The notes: a model not told the origin generated them from the letters alone. A DNA stretch of 64,000 nucleotides from Candidatus Opimibacter skivensis (GCA_016722045.1 JADKGY010000001.1:1240001-1304000); one strand, 5' to 3'. Shown: positions 16,931 through 26,153, numbered from the stretch's first letter. Numbers and translations: made by a program.

Positions 16931-17286
16931 AAGACATCCTCAAACACAACGATTTTATGGCCTCCGTGCATTTTAGTTCTGAGGACGAAATATTCCATGG
17001 CAAGATCCTGGGTATCGATGATTCTATCACCTTTGAAGGGACTTCAGTGGCATCGCTCAAGAAAGCTTTCAGAGAATCCATAGATGATTATCTGTCAATC
17101 TGCGAGGAAGTGGGAAAAGATCCCCTGAAATCTTATAAAGGCAGTTTTAATATCAGGATTCAACCTGAATTGCATAAGAATGCAACATTCAAATCCATTG
17201 AACTTGGCATTTCACTCAACCAATTTGTAGAGAAAGCTATTTCCAGTTTCATGTCCAAAAAAACAGGAAGCACTAAAAGATACTAA
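16927..17286 (+). CDS. hicB: HicB-family antitoxin
   Basis: 119 residues. The N-terminal degraded RNase-H-like fold reads FMASVHFSSEDEIFHGKILGIDD and GTSVASLKKAFRESIDDYL, the HicB pattern. The C-terminal part, KGSFNIRIQPELHKNATFKSIELGISLNQFVEKAI, is a ribbon-helix-helix DNA-binding segment. It neutralises HicA and should repress the promoter at 16636-16674. Confidence 0.88.
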   Translation: MKDILKHNDFMASVHFSSEDEIFHGKILGIDDSITFEGTSVASLKKAFRESIDDYLSICEEVGKDPLKSYKGSFNIRIQPELHKNATFKSIELGISLNQFVEKAISSFMSKKTGSTKRY

Positions 17287-17568
17287 AGAAGACTTTTTAT
17301 AATCGAAAAGTGAAATCACTATAGACTTCACCCGACAAGTATTTTTTAATCCTGGTGCTTCTTAGATAAATGTATACTGTTAAAATATTTAATTCCGTAA
17401 ACAGATATTTAACCCATTCTTAACCCGACAACAGGCGTCATTAAATTACTTTTCGGAATCTTTTAGAAATAGCTGAGGATTTTGGCTTATAAATTCAACA
17501 CCTTTGCCTATTGTCCTTTGCTTATTGCTTATTGCTTATTGTATTTTTCATTTTTAAACCCATCCTTT

Positions 17569-18990
17569 ATGTTTAACCTGACCAGAGTTATTTCAGTATT
17601 GATTTTTGTTGTGCTTTCACTCCCCTCTTTCGCACAGATTGATTTCAAACACTTCCCCATTGACTCTTTCAAACTTCCGACCATTCAATGGAAAGGATTG
17701 ACACTCGGTGGTTCACTGTCCGGCTCTTATGACTATGAAGATGAGTTTGCAACAACAGACAATGACAAGTCATCCTATTTTTCTCATAGTCCTTCTTTGT
17801 CTTATTTCGGTTTTATCAACAGGCCCGACCGGCAGGCATCATATAGTTTGAGTACAAGTCCCCGATTTTATTTGGAACACAGAACAGGGGATGATTTCAT
17901 TTCCAGGCGAGATCTCACCGAAAGGTACTTCAGTCCGGATGCTCACGTATACTGGTCCCAACTGAATTATCACCAGAATTCATTTTTCCAGGTAGGCATA
18001 GAAGCAGATCTGGATTTTTCTAAAAAATATACACGTACTGAAAGAGCAAGTAGTACCACGACTACACGTCGCACCACCTTCAGTAGTACCCTTGCTCTCC
18101 CCATTGGTTTTGGTCATGGCCGTTTGGAACCAGTTTCAGATGTCACCATGGCACTATTTCTTCTTAAGGATGTAGTTGATATCGGAATTGATCCACAGTC
18201 TATTCACCAGGAAGATGTTATCGCATTTGGCGAACTCATGGCTACCGTGCGGAATCAGCGCATTTTTGATACCCGACGTAAAAGGATATTTGAATTGAGA
18301 AGCCTTTATGATTTTATGCTTGCCAAAGATTGGGTACTTCCTGATGATCCCGGTTTTTTCACAGTGCTGACAGATAACTGGCTTTATAATTTCGGGACAA
18401 ACAGATATTCAGGTAATCGATGGACATATCTATTTATTCCTCGCCTGTCCCCTGGTATCAATTCGAGCAGTAACACAGGAAATATAAATTCAGAAAACAA
18501 AAATCAATCTTATAGCGGCAGCCTGTCCGTGATGTATGAACATTATAAACCTCAGAGTCTGTATAGAAATTTCAGACGGATACATAGTATTCAGGCAGGT
18601 GTGTTTAATAACATCAATATATCTAATGATCAAAAAACAACCTATTCTACACTCCAGGGAGAATTTTTAAACGAAATAGGATATACCTGGTACCCAAATA
18701 CACGTACGAATATTTATACATCACTTCATGCAGACTATACCTATATGAAATTTCTTGATACGAAGGATATCGGAGATCAGGATGATCAGCACAGGATTGA
18801 TCTTTCTTTAAGCGGGGGTTCGACGTATTTCCTGTCCTACAAAACGCAGTTAAAACTTAGTGCCGGAATACACTATGTGCATAATACCGGAAAAGACATC
18901 ACGATTATTGGAAATAATTTTACTGTTCTCACAGGCTCAGACATTATCAGTGCCGATGTGAATGCGAGTGTTTCTATTTCTATATTTTAA
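17569..18990 (+). CDS. Secreted beta-barrel outer membrane protein, unknown function
   Basis: 473 residues from the ATG at 17569 (MFNLTRVISVLIFVVLSLPSFAQ), which gives a clean signal peptide ending FAQ; the longer frame from a TTG at 17482 runs through a TTGCTTATT repeat and is unlikely. The mature part alternates hydrophobic and polar residues with many aromatics and ends in SIF, as expected of an outer-membrane beta-barrel. No specific family is recognised. A small membrane-protein gene follows 17 bp later. Confidence 0.75.
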   Translation: MFNLTRVISVLIFVVLSLPSFAQIDFKHFPIDSFKLPTIQWKGLTLGGSLSGSYDYEDEFATTDNDKSSYFSHSPSLSYFGFINRPDRQASYSLSTSPRFYLEHRTGDDFISRRDLTERYFSPDAHVYWSQLNYHQNSFFQVGIEADLDFSKKYTRTERASSTTTTRRTTFSSTLALPIGFGHGRLEPVSDVTMALFLLKDVVDIGIDPQSIHQEDVIAFGELMATVRNQRIFDTRRKRIFELRSLYDFMLAKDWVLPDDPGFFTVLTDNWLYNFGTNRYSGNRWTYLFIPRLSPGINSSSNTGNINSENKNQSYSGSLSVMYEHYKPQSLYRNFRRIHSIQAGVFNNINISNDQKTTYSTLQGEFLNEIGYTWYPNTRTNIYTSLHADYTYMKFLDTKDIGDQDDQHRIDLSLSGGSTYFLSYKTQLKLSAGIHYVHNTGKDITIIGNNFTVLTGSDIISADVNASVSISIF

Positions 18991-19007
18991 TCAGAAGGAA
19001 TCTGAAA

Positions 19008-19214
19008 ATGTCTTCACAGATCGACTGGCACTCCCACCCTCGTACAATGAAACTCGCAGGTCAGGCTGCATTCTTCACATGGCTGGGATTCTTTCTTCCT
19101 CTTGACCTCAATACCGAAGCCTGGGAAATGAAATCATGGAAATTATTCTTCATCAATACAAGCTATTATTTGCTATCGTTAATCATTGTTGCATTCATCT
19201 TAATGATGATGTAA
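19008..19214 (+). CDS. Small membrane protein, unknown
   Basis: 68 residues with two hydrophobic stretches (about 17-30 AAFFTWLGFFLPL and 46-68 LFFINTSYYLLSLIIVAFILMMM). It starts 17 bp after the barrel gene and is preceded by an AGAAGGAA purine run, so it may be co-transcribed. No family is recognised. Confidence 0.5.
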   Translation: MSSQIDWHSHPRTMKLAGQAAFFTWLGFFLPLDLNTEAWEMKSWKLFFINTSYYLLSLIIVAFILMMM

Positions 19215-19252
19215 GTAGTCAATAGTGAATAGTGAATAGTGAATAATGGTAT

Positions 19253-19274
19253 TGGCAGGGCTTGCCCCTGCCGG
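19253..19274. repeat. GC-rich REP-like hairpin
   Basis: GGCAGGGC-TT-GCCCCTGCC forms a near-perfect stem with a 2-base turn. Related GGGCTTGCCC cores occur at 21350-21365 and a diverged one at 49356-49378, so this is a dispersed element. Confidence 0.5.
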
Positions 19275-19502
19275 GTATAAACACTGAGGCAAGAGACGTG
19301 AGATGTAAGAACTGAAACTCCAGGCGTGAGGCGTTAATTAATATTCAGACCAAGCTGTTGTCTTTTGTCCTTTGTCCTTTGCCCATTGCCTTCCCGCTAC
19401 ATTTACTTCGTAATGGCGGGATCATCGCTGCGCTCGAATTGCTATTGCTTATTGCTTATTGTCCTTTTTTTCTACTTTTAAGAAACAAAACGCCCTCTCA
19501 TC

Positions 19503-20492
19503 ATGAAACGAAAAATCCTTCGCATCATCTTCATCCTGGTACTCCTCCTTCTTGTAGGCATAGGTGTACTTCTTGCATATGTGAAAACTGCATTACCGAA
19601 TGTTGGCCCGGCTCCCGACATGAAGATTGAACCGACTGCAGAACGTATCGAACGTGGCAGATACCTGGCGAATTATGTCATGGTATGTATCGATTGTCAT
19701 TCTTCAAGAGACTGGAGTTTATTTGCCGGACCCATTGTGAGTGGAACTGAAGGAAAAGGTGGTGACGTCTTTAATCAGACATTAGGATTTCCCGGGGCAT
19801 ATGTGGCAAAAAATATTACACCTGCCGCTCTTTCATCATGGACCGATGGTGAAATTTTCAGAGCCATTACTACCGGTGTATCAAAAGACGGACACCCGCT
19901 TTTTCCCATTATGCCCTATCCCAATTTCGGCCAACTGGATGAAGAAGATATCAAATCGGTCATCGCATATATCCGGACATTACCCGGTATTGAAAATACA
20001 CCAGCAAAATCTCATTCAGATTTTCCGATGAATTTTATCATCAATACCATCCCGCAAAAAGCACAATTGGCGAAAGCTCCTTCACGTGATAATACAGTCG
20101 AATATGGAAAATATCTCGTCACTGCCGCTTCTTGCCATACTTGCCATACCCGTGAGGAAAAAGGAAAATTTGTAGGAGAGGATTTCGCTGGCGGAAGAGA
20201 ATTCCCTTTTCCTGATGGCTCAATAGCACGTTCTGCAAATATTACTCCCCATGCCACCGGCATCGGCAACTGGACAGAGGAAATGTTCATGAAGAAATTC
20301 AGACAATACAGCGACAGCACTTACAGGGACCGTAAAGTTGCACCCGGAACACAACAGACATTGATGCCCTGGACGATGTACACACATATGGAAGATCAGG
20401 ATCTGAAAGCCATTTTTGCTTATCTCAGGACATTACCACCCGTAGATAATTTCCCTGAAAAATTTACACCATCTTCATCTGTAAGTAAGTAA
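19503..20492 (+). CDS. Membrane-anchored diheme cytochrome c
   Basis: 329 residues. An N-terminal hydrophobic anchor (about 7-26, IIFILVLLLLVGIGVLLAYV) is followed by two c-type domains with heme motifs CIDCH (about residue 63) and CHTCH (about 212) and plausible distal Met ligands (PIMPYPNF and TLMPWTMY). The two-domain layout resembles the cytochrome subunit of alcohol/aldehyde dehydrogenase-type chains, but no dehydrogenase is adjacent, so the electron donor is unknown. It acts on the periplasmic face of the inner membrane. Confidence 0.88.
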   Translation: MKRKILRIIFILVLLLLVGIGVLLAYVKTALPNVGPAPDMKIEPTAERIERGRYLANYVMVCIDCHSSRDWSLFAGPIVSGTEGKGGDVFNQTLGFPGAYVAKNITPAALSSWTDGEIFRAITTGVSKDGHPLFPIMPYPNFGQLDEEDIKSVIAYIRTLPGIENTPAKSHSDFPMNFIINTIPQKAQLAKAPSRDNTVEYGKYLVTAASCHTCHTREEKGKFVGEDFAGGREFPFPDGSIARSANITPHATGIGNWTEEMFMKKFRQYSDSTYRDRKVAPGTQQTLMPWTMYTHMEDQDLKAIFAYLRTLPPVDNFPEKFTPSSSVSK

Positions 20493-20560
20493 TCAGTATT
20501 CGGTAATTAGTAAGCGGTATGTACCTGCCTGGGAGAAAAGAAATCACGGATTTTTGATCT

Positions 20561-20655
20561 GATTTTTCAATCGCAGCCACAGGCTGCTTGAGATTGATTT
20601 CAATAGAGACATTGATTTGTGATATTGATTCGAAGTTGATAAACTTCGAATAGCG
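20561..20655. repeat. 95-bp two-hairpin repeat, copy 1
   Basis: Contains GCAGCC-ACA-GGCTGC and, 55 bp later, the 24-base hairpin with arms ATTCGAAGTT/AACTTCGAAT around GATA. Copies 2 and 3 are at 20671-20765 and 21393-21488. Confidence 0.8.
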
Positions 20656-20670
20656 TGAGGTTTGTGATTT

Positions 20671-20765
20671 GATTTTTCAATCGCTGCTACAGGCTGCCTG
20701 AGAATGATTTCAGAAAAGAAATTAATTCGTGATATTAATTTGAAGTTGATAAACTTCAAATAGCG
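20671..20765. repeat. 95-bp two-hairpin repeat, copy 2
   Basis: Same order as copy 1, 15 bp after it. The second stem is ATTTGAAGTT/AACTTCAAAT: both arms changed in step (C to T, G to A), so the pairing is kept. Confidence 0.8.
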
Positions 20766-20892
20766 GGGGATGTGAGATGTGAGTCGTGAGTCGATAAACG
20801 TGAGATGTGAGCCGCAACTCGTTACTCGTTACTCCTCTTTCGTCTTTCTTTTTAACTTTGCTGAATCAACAAAACCAAAAAAATAAATTATT

Positions 20893-21279
20893 ATGAAATC
20901 ACTCTTATGTACATTTCTTTGCCTCGCCCTGATTGCTTCTTCTTCATGCAAAAAAGATGATTGCGTCCCGGGAAATCTGGATACCAATATCATCGGTAAA
21001 TGGTCTATTAAAGCCTTAGGTCAGGATCTTGGTGATGTTGAATTTCATGCTAATGGTACGCTGGTGGATCCCGATGATGCATTGATAGGAGCTGAATCAG
21101 GAGGACAGGTATTGGATGTAAAAACATTCGAAGTGCTTTCAAATGTTCTTGTGCGTGTACAGGCTGAAAATGCTGACCACTCTGCGGCTATCGCAGCTGA
21201 ATATGATATCACCAGTTACACCTGCGATAATGTCGTCATGAGTGTGTTTGGTGTTGAGGCCAATATGTCAAGGAAGTAA
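20893..21279 (+). CDS. Small lipoprotein, lipocalin-like size
   Basis: 128 residues with a lipoprotein signal peptide (MKSLLCTFLCLALIASSSCKK, lipobox SSSC). The body begins NIIGKWSIKALGQDLGDVEFHANGTL, a pattern seen in small lipocalin-like or DUF4923-type Bacteroidota lipoproteins, but I cannot name a family. It is flanked on both sides by copies of the 95-bp hairpin repeat, and its stop codon runs directly into an ACGAATAACGAGTA tandem array. Confidence 0.7.
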   Translation: MKSLLCTFLCLALIASSSCKKDDCVPGNLDTNIIGKWSIKALGQDLGDVEFHANGTLVDPDDALIGAESGGQVLDVKTFEVLSNVLVRVQAENADHSAAIAAEYDITSYTCDNVVMSVFGVEANMSRK

Positions 21280-21280
21280 A

Positions 21281-21333
21281 AACGAATAACGAGTAACGAG
21301 TAACGAATAACGAGTAACGAGTAACGAGTAATG
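21281..21333. repeat. GAGTAACGAATAAC-type tandem array
   Basis: Degenerate 7-bp units ACGARTA immediately after the lipoprotein stop. Arrays of the same family are at 20817-20835, 21510-21578 (opposite orientation) and 60791-60902. Confidence 0.75.
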
Positions 21334-21392
21334 AATAGAGAACGCAGTGACAGGGCTTGCCCCGGAAATGGAAAATCACTGGTCTGGGATTT

Positions 21393-21488
21393 GATTTTTC
21401 AATCGGAGCCACAGGCTGCTTGAGGTTGATTTCAAAAAAGATATTGATTCGTGATATGGATTTGAAGTTGATAAACTTCAAATATCGA
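21393..21488. repeat. 95-bp two-hairpin repeat, copy 3
   Basis: Same orientation as copies 1 and 2 but downstream of the lipoprotein gene. Its second stem matches copy 2, while the first left arm is changed to GGAGCC, weakening that stem. Confidence 0.8.
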
Positions 21489-21554
21489 GGATAGCTCAGA
21501 TGGCGGAATTCGTTACTCGTTGCTCGTTGCTCGTTACTCAGTACTCGTTATTCG

Positions 21555-22313
21555 TTACTTGTTACTCGTTATTCGTTTCTGTTTTACTCTTCTGATCCGG
21601 AATACGGAGCTTAATCTCAATTGCAATACACCGATGATCGCTTCTCTGATGATGCCCATATGCATCTTGCTCACACCGAATTGTCGTTCGACAAACTGAA
21701 TAGGTATCTCTTTTAAAATAAAGCCTGCCTTATAGGCCAGGTATTTCATTCCGATCTGAAAGGCGTATCCTACGAATTTAACTTTATCGAGATCCAGAGT
21801 CTCCAATACTTCACGACGGTAACAAACAAAACCTGCAGTAGGATCCTGGATGTGCATGCCGGTCACAATCTTGGTATACAATGAGGCTCCTTTTGATAAG
21901 AACAGCCTGTTTTTAGGCCAATTGACCACACCTCCACCTTCTACATATCTGGAACCAATGGCCACATCTACCCCCTCATCAGAACAGGTCTTAAAAAGTC
22001 TTAATAAATCCTGCGGCGGATGCGAAAAATCAGCGTCCATCTCAAACAAATACTGGTAGTCACGCTCAAGTCCCCATTTGAACCCATAGATATAGGCAGT
22101 ACCAAGCCCAAGCTTTTTCTCCCGTTCGATCAAAAAAATCCTCGGGCCATTGTCGTCCTGCTTCTCCCTTACGATATCTGCCGTGCCATCAGGAGAGCCA
22201 TCATCAATCACCAAAAGATGGAAATTACCCTCCAATGCCATGATGGCATCGATCATAGACCCTATATTCTCCTTCTCTTTATAAGTGGGAATGATGACGA
22301 GCTTGTCGGACAA
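21555..22313 (-). CDS. Polyprenol-phosphate mannosyltransferase-like GT2 (DPM1 type)
   Basis: 252 residues, the length of a soluble or peripheral dolichol-phosphate-mannose-synthase-like enzyme. The GT2 fold starts LVIIPTYKEKENIGSMIDAI, with LLVIDDGSPDGTADIV and MDADFSHPPQDL as the nucleotide and metal-binding DxD. DPTAGFVCYRREVLE and QFVERQFGVSKM are typical of the DPM1 clade. It should transfer a sugar, probably mannose, from a nucleotide donor to a polyprenol phosphate at the inner membrane. Unlike many bacterial relatives it lacks C-terminal membrane segments. Confidence 0.9.
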   Translation of the reverse strand: MSDKLVIIPTYKEKENIGSMIDAIMALEGNFHLLVIDDGSPDGTADIVREKQDDNGPRIFLIEREKKLGLGTAYIYGFKWGLERDYQYLFEMDADFSHPPQDLLRLFKTCSDEGVDVAIGSRYVEGGGVVNWPKNRLFLSKGASLYTKIVTGMHIQDPTAGFVCYRREVLETLDLDKVKFVGYAFQIGMKYLAYKAGFILKEIPIQFVERQFGVSKMHMGIIREAIIGVLQLRLSSVFRIRRVKQKRITSNK

Positions 22314-22351
22314 TCGGCTTTATTTAGGACTCAAATATATAGGAAAAGGTG

Positions 22352-22409
22352 GAGGCAAAGGCAAAAGCTAAGGCTAAGGCTGAGGCTAAGGTTATGGTTA
22401 TGGTTATGG
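22352..22409. repeat. AAGGCTGAGGCTAAGG tandem array
   Basis: Degenerate 6-bp GGCTAA/GGCAAA/GGTTAT units, 39 bp upstream of the GT2 start. The same family is present in reverse orientation at 5985-6052. Confidence 0.7.
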
Positions 22410-22428
22410 ACTAATAAGCATTTTTAAA

Positions 22429-22458
22429 AGTAGGGACAGGTCGCGACCTGTCCCTACT
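22429..22458 (-). terminator. 30-bp perfect palindrome after the S74 gene
   Basis: AGTAGGGACAGGTCG/CGACCTGTCCCTACT is perfectly self-complementary and on the minus strand is followed by TTTTAAAAA, 54 bp past the stop of the 983-residue gene. It can serve as an intrinsic terminator. Half of it (16 of 17 bases, core GGTCGCGACC) recurs at 30733-30749, so it is also a dispersed element. Confidence 0.6.
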
Positions 22459-22511
22459 CAAAAATTAATTTGTATAACTCTTCTCTCGCACTCTCACTTC
22501 TCTCACTCTTC

Positions 22512-25463
22512 TCACTTCTGTTCAAGAGCCTGAACCCTTTGAAGCAATTGATCGATTAACGCTTGTTGCTGCGTGATCATAACTTGCTGTTCTTTGATGG
22601 CCTGAATCGCGATGACAGAGAATTCATCATATGCGAGGCCTTTGATACCGTCTTCGCGCTCATTCACAATTTCAGGAAAGAGCGGTTCTACTTCCTGTGC
22701 GATAAAGCCGAATGTTTTGACTTGATCAGCATCTGCAATGAATCGATATGATTTGGGTTGCAACTGCATTACTTTCTGAAGCACACCAGTTATGGGCTCA
22801 ATATCCTTTTTTAATCTCACATCTGAACTCGGTACATAGTTGCCTGTGCCGGGATTAAACGTCCCAACGGTAACATTGTTATAGGCGAGCACAAGGTCTG
22901 ATGCGCCACCAATAAACAATCGCCAATCATCGGTATTATCCTGCCTTTCCAGTTTAATTCCTCTTTCAATTCCGGATGCATCGTCCTGTTTAATGTCCAA
23001 ATCTGTAACTGGAGCTGTGAAACCAATGCCAACTTTAACCTGGTCGGAGCCGGTACCACCGAGAATCATACAATTATTTATCCCCGCTATTGCTCCATAC
23101 CCAATGGCTGTCGCATTTTGTAATCCTGATGAAGCAGCGTCAGCTTGTACACCAAGAAATGTATTAAATGAACCTGTTGTATTTGTCCCACCCGCATAAG
23201 CGCCTATACAAGTATTACTCTGTCCACTGGTATTGGCATACAGGGTATTTGATCCAAGGCTTGTATTATAATCACCAGAAGTAGAATACATACTGGAAGA
23301 ACCTATTGCGGTATTTCCTTTACCAACTGTATTATTGTAAAGCGATAAATATCCAAATGCTGAATTGTCATCCCCATCTATATTATTAAACAATGATTCG
23401 TATCCCATGGCTACGTTGTTTTTGCCTATAGTGTTAAAAGGAAGGGCTACATAACCCACTGCTGTGTTGTTAGCTCCGGTGGTATTGCTATGCAATGCTG
23501 AGGCACCAACAGCCACCAAATGTCCTGCCGTAGAATATAGCAAAGCCTCATTGCCGATGGCCACACTAGCCAGGCCTGAGATATTACTTGAGAGTGCAGA
23601 AGCACCTATGGCGACATTAAACTGACCGGATACATTGAGTTCCATCGCATTTGAGCCAAAAGCAGAATTTGAAAAACCAGTAGAATTTTTCTTCAGCGAT
23701 TCATTCCCTACCGCCGTGTTTCCAGATGCGTTTAAATTTTTACTCAGCGCAAGGAAGCCGATGCCGGTGTTGGCATGACCAGCGCTATTTTGATTTAACG
23801 AACTGTCACCGACAGCTGTGTTATTATATCCATTCAAATTTTTTTCCAATGAAAAATACCCAACTCCGGTATTGGAATATCCGGACGTATTCAGATTAAG
23901 ACTATTTCCACCCAATGCAGTGTTTTGATTTCCGGATGTATTTTTTTCAAGTGCAAGATGACCGACAGCAGTATTATTACTACCTCCTAAATTCTGGCTG
24001 AGGGTCTTGACACCTATGGCTGTGTTTTTGGATCCTAAGTTATTATTTGTTAATGCTAAATACCCGAAAGCTGAATTGCTCGCTCCATCCGTATTTGCTT
24101 TCAACGAACTATAACCGGTGGCCGTATTTTCAATACCTCCCGTATTAAATTGCAAACTATATCCTCCCACAGCGGTATTATAACTTCCCGTTGAATTATT
24201 TTCAAGGGAAGAATGTCCGATAGCTATATTTTGAGAACCTGTGGTATTTGAATACAGCGCCAACTGACCAAGTCCCACATTAAATTCACCAATAGTGTTA
24301 AATGCCAGAGCTACTGTTCCAACAGCAACATTATAATTTCCTGTTGTATTACTCAACATTGCACCGTGTCCGATAGCTACATTATAGGCGCCTGTTGAAT
24401 TAGTTTTAAGCGCATTGAGACCAAAGGCTGAATTACCAGATCCGCTTATATTATCATGCAATGTGTTATACCCTATCGCCGTATTTTCGTGGCCAGATAA
24501 ATTATTATAGCCACATGTATAACCCATAAATAAATTGCCATACCCATTGAGGTTGTTATATCCTGCCTGATAGCCTACGAATGTATTTGGCATCCCGACA
24601 GCCTGCCATGACAGATTGGAAGTCGTTTGATTTCCAGCTTTATAACCTATGTACGTTTCTTCATTTGCAATCTGATTCGATTGTCCTGCACCTAAACCAA
24701 TTGCAGTGTTCCTCATTCCGGTTGTGTTGCCATACAAAGCAAACCTACCCAGCGCTAAAATTTCAGAACCTGTCGTATTGCTTCGCATTGAAAGAGATCC
24801 ATACGCCGTATTCTCTGCTCCGGTAGTATTATTAATTCCGCTTTCCATTCCCATCACTGTATTCATATAGCCTGAAGTATTATTTTTCAATGCTGATGTC
24901 CCAATAGCGATATTTCCACCACCATCCGTATTGTTTTGCATTGCATCTGTGCCGATAGCCACATTATATACACCACTCGAATTGCTCATCAGGGCATGAG
25001 TCCCAACCATAGTATTACCTGGCATTATGTTATTAAGTCCTGCCTTATATCCTAGACAAACGCCATCTGCTGTGATCTTTCCTGCGGGGATATTATTGAT
25101 TCGAAAGTTCAGAGGTTGGTCATCCGTGGTGCCGATGAAATTTATTCCATCTATAGTACCATCATTACCCTCTACATTCCAACTTGCATCAGTTGTAGAA
25201 ATAGTAGTCCAGAGCGTACCATCAAAATAATAAAAACCTTTTACGCCATCCGTCTGATAGACCATCAACGAGGTAGCAGGACTGGCGATAGCCAGGCGTT
25301 CTGTTTTTGACATCCGTGGAATCAACATTCCCTTTTGTGTAGATTGGACATCAAGCATGGCACTTGGATCAGGAATGGCAGGTAATGGGCTGATACTTAC
25401 CTGTGCATAGGTAGCGAAAATGCATAAGTAAAAACACGTAACTAGAAGTATTCGAAATTTCAT
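22512..25463 (-). CDS. Secreted 17-residue-repeat protein with S74 chaperone tail
   Basis: 983 residues. It has a signal peptide (MKFRILLVTCFYLCIFATYAQ), then an N-terminal domain with DVQSTQKGMLIPRMS and GFYYFDGTLW. From about 150 to 790 lie about 37 copies of a 17-residue unit of the form NTAIGxxALxxNTTGxx, the type found in trimeric beta-helical heads of autotransporters and phage tail-spike-like proteins. After a short linker, SSDVRLKKDIEPI begins a peptidase-S74 intramolecular chaperone domain (FGFIAQEVEPLFPEIV), and the end MITQQQALIDQLLQRVQALEQ is a trimeric coiled coil. S74 domains fold trimers and are then self-cleaved. No T9SS tail is seen, so its route to the surface is unclear. 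The 3' end abuts a TGAGAGAGTG-type array. Confidence 0.88.
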   Translation of the reverse strand: MKFRILLVTCFYLCIFATYAQVSISPLPAIPDPSAMLDVQSTQKGMLIPRMSKTERLAIASPATSLMVYQTDGVKGFYYFDGTLWTTISTTDASWNVEGNDGTIDGINFIGTTDDQPLNFRINNIPAGKITADGVCLGYKAGLNNIMPGNTMVGTHALMSNSSGVYNVAIGTDAMQNNTDGGGNIAIGTSALKNNTSGYMNTVMGMESGINNTTGAENTAYGSLSMRSNTTGSEILALGRFALYGNTTGMRNTAIGLGAGQSNQIANEETYIGYKAGNQTTSNLSWQAVGMPNTFVGYQAGYNNLNGYGNLFMGYTCGYNNLSGHENTAIGYNTLHDNISGSGNSAFGLNALKTNSTGAYNVAIGHGAMLSNTTGNYNVAVGTVALAFNTIGEFNVGLGQLALYSNTTGSQNIAIGHSSLENNSTGSYNTAVGGYSLQFNTGGIENTATGYSSLKANTDGASNSAFGYLALTNNNLGSKNTAIGVKTLSQNLGGSNNTAVGHLALEKNTSGNQNTALGGNSLNLNTSGYSNTGVGYFSLEKNLNGYNNTAVGDSSLNQNSAGHANTGIGFLALSKNLNASGNTAVGNESLKKNSTGFSNSAFGSNAMELNVSGQFNVAIGASALSSNISGLASVAIGNEALLYSTAGHLVAVGASALHSNTTGANNTAVGYVALPFNTIGKNNVAMGYESLFNNIDGDDNSAFGYLSLYNNTVGKGNTAIGSSSMYSTSGDYNTSLGSNTLYANTSGQSNTCIGAYAGGTNTTGSFNTFLGVQADAASSGLQNATAIGYGAIAGINNCMILGGTGSDQVKVGIGFTAPVTDLDIKQDDASGIERGIKLERQDNTDDWRLFIGGASDLVLAYNNVTVGTFNPGTGNYVPSSDVRLKKDIEPITGVLQKVMQLQPKSYRFIADADQVKTFGFIAQEVEPLFPEIVNEREDGIKGLAYDEFSVIAIQAIKEQQVMITQQQALIDQLLQRVQALEQK

Positions 25464-25553
25464 TGGTTTAGATTTTAAAGTCTGAAATGAATTGGTTAAT
25501 GGCTATGATTTTATAGGGTATTGCTTGTGACTGCAACAAAAGTGCAGAACATG

Positions 25554-26153
25554 TTAAGCCGGCAGATGTACTAGTTTACGAACTGTACAATCGGGTTTAG
25601 GACTGGCAAATGACACGGATGCAGTATCCTTTTGAAACGCAGCTTTCACACTTACCTTTTGAAATCTCCTGGATGTAGGAATATGTTCACCCCCTTTCAT
25701 AAGTATCTCATGGGTCCCTTTGTCAATTTCAATGATTTCCTTTCTATTGATCAGAAAAGATCTGTGACAGCGTATAAAATTGACATCGGAAATTTCCGTC
25801 ATCCAGCACTTAAGTGTCTTGCTGGTATAGAACTGTTCACCAGAACGTAGAAATATCCGGCTATAATTGCTCTCCGCCCGAATGAACAAGACATCTGTCA
25901 AAAGCAGTTTCACAAGCCTATTGGCATGAAATATTTTTATAAAGTTTTCCTGTTCTTCTTGTCGGATCGATTTATGTTGAAGCCTTAAGACTTCTGCTTC
26001 CAGATGCCGTATCCGCTCCATAGCTGGATGGATTAGAAATTGAGGTTCGTTTCGCTGCATGGAAAAAACGGACGTATGCATAAGATTTGCTATTATAATT
26101 TGATTTAGGAATAAACATTCATTACTAATTTTTACATTAAAAATCCATGGCAT
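25554..26153 (-). CDS. LytTR-type DNA-binding protein, separate from its receiver
   Basis: 199 residues in the longest form, whose ATG overlaps the last codons of the receiver gene (26137-26490); an internal ATG at 26081 (MHTSVFSMQ) is an alternative. A helical segment (MERIRHLEAEVLRLQ) precedes a LytTR domain with LTDVLFIRAESNYSRIFLRSGEQF and FIRCHRSFLINRKEIIEI. LytTR domains bind promoter DNA as the output of LytR/AlgR regulators. Here receiver and output are two overlapping genes instead of one. This could be a natural split or a frameshift in one gene. Confidence 0.85.
   Translation of the reverse strand: MPWIFNVKISNECLFLNQIIIANLMHTSVFSMQRNEPQFLIHPAMERIRHLEAEVLRLQHKSIRQEEQENFIKIFHANRLVKLLLTDVLFIRAESNYSRIFLRSGEQFYTSKTLKCWMTEISDVNFIRCHRSFLINRKEIIEIDKGTHEILMKGGEHIPTSRRFQKVSVKAAFQKDTASVSFASPKPDCTVRKLVHLPA

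Noticed and set aside
20544..20759. Minus-strand ORF of 71 codons, with a similar one at 21236-21481
   Set aside because: Both are translations of the 95-bp hairpin repeat, which explains their similarity (MKFINFK at the start).
22512..25463. Regular 51-bp DNA periodicity resembling an array
   Set aside because: It lies in one open frame and encodes 17-residue protein repeats with signal peptide and S74 tail.
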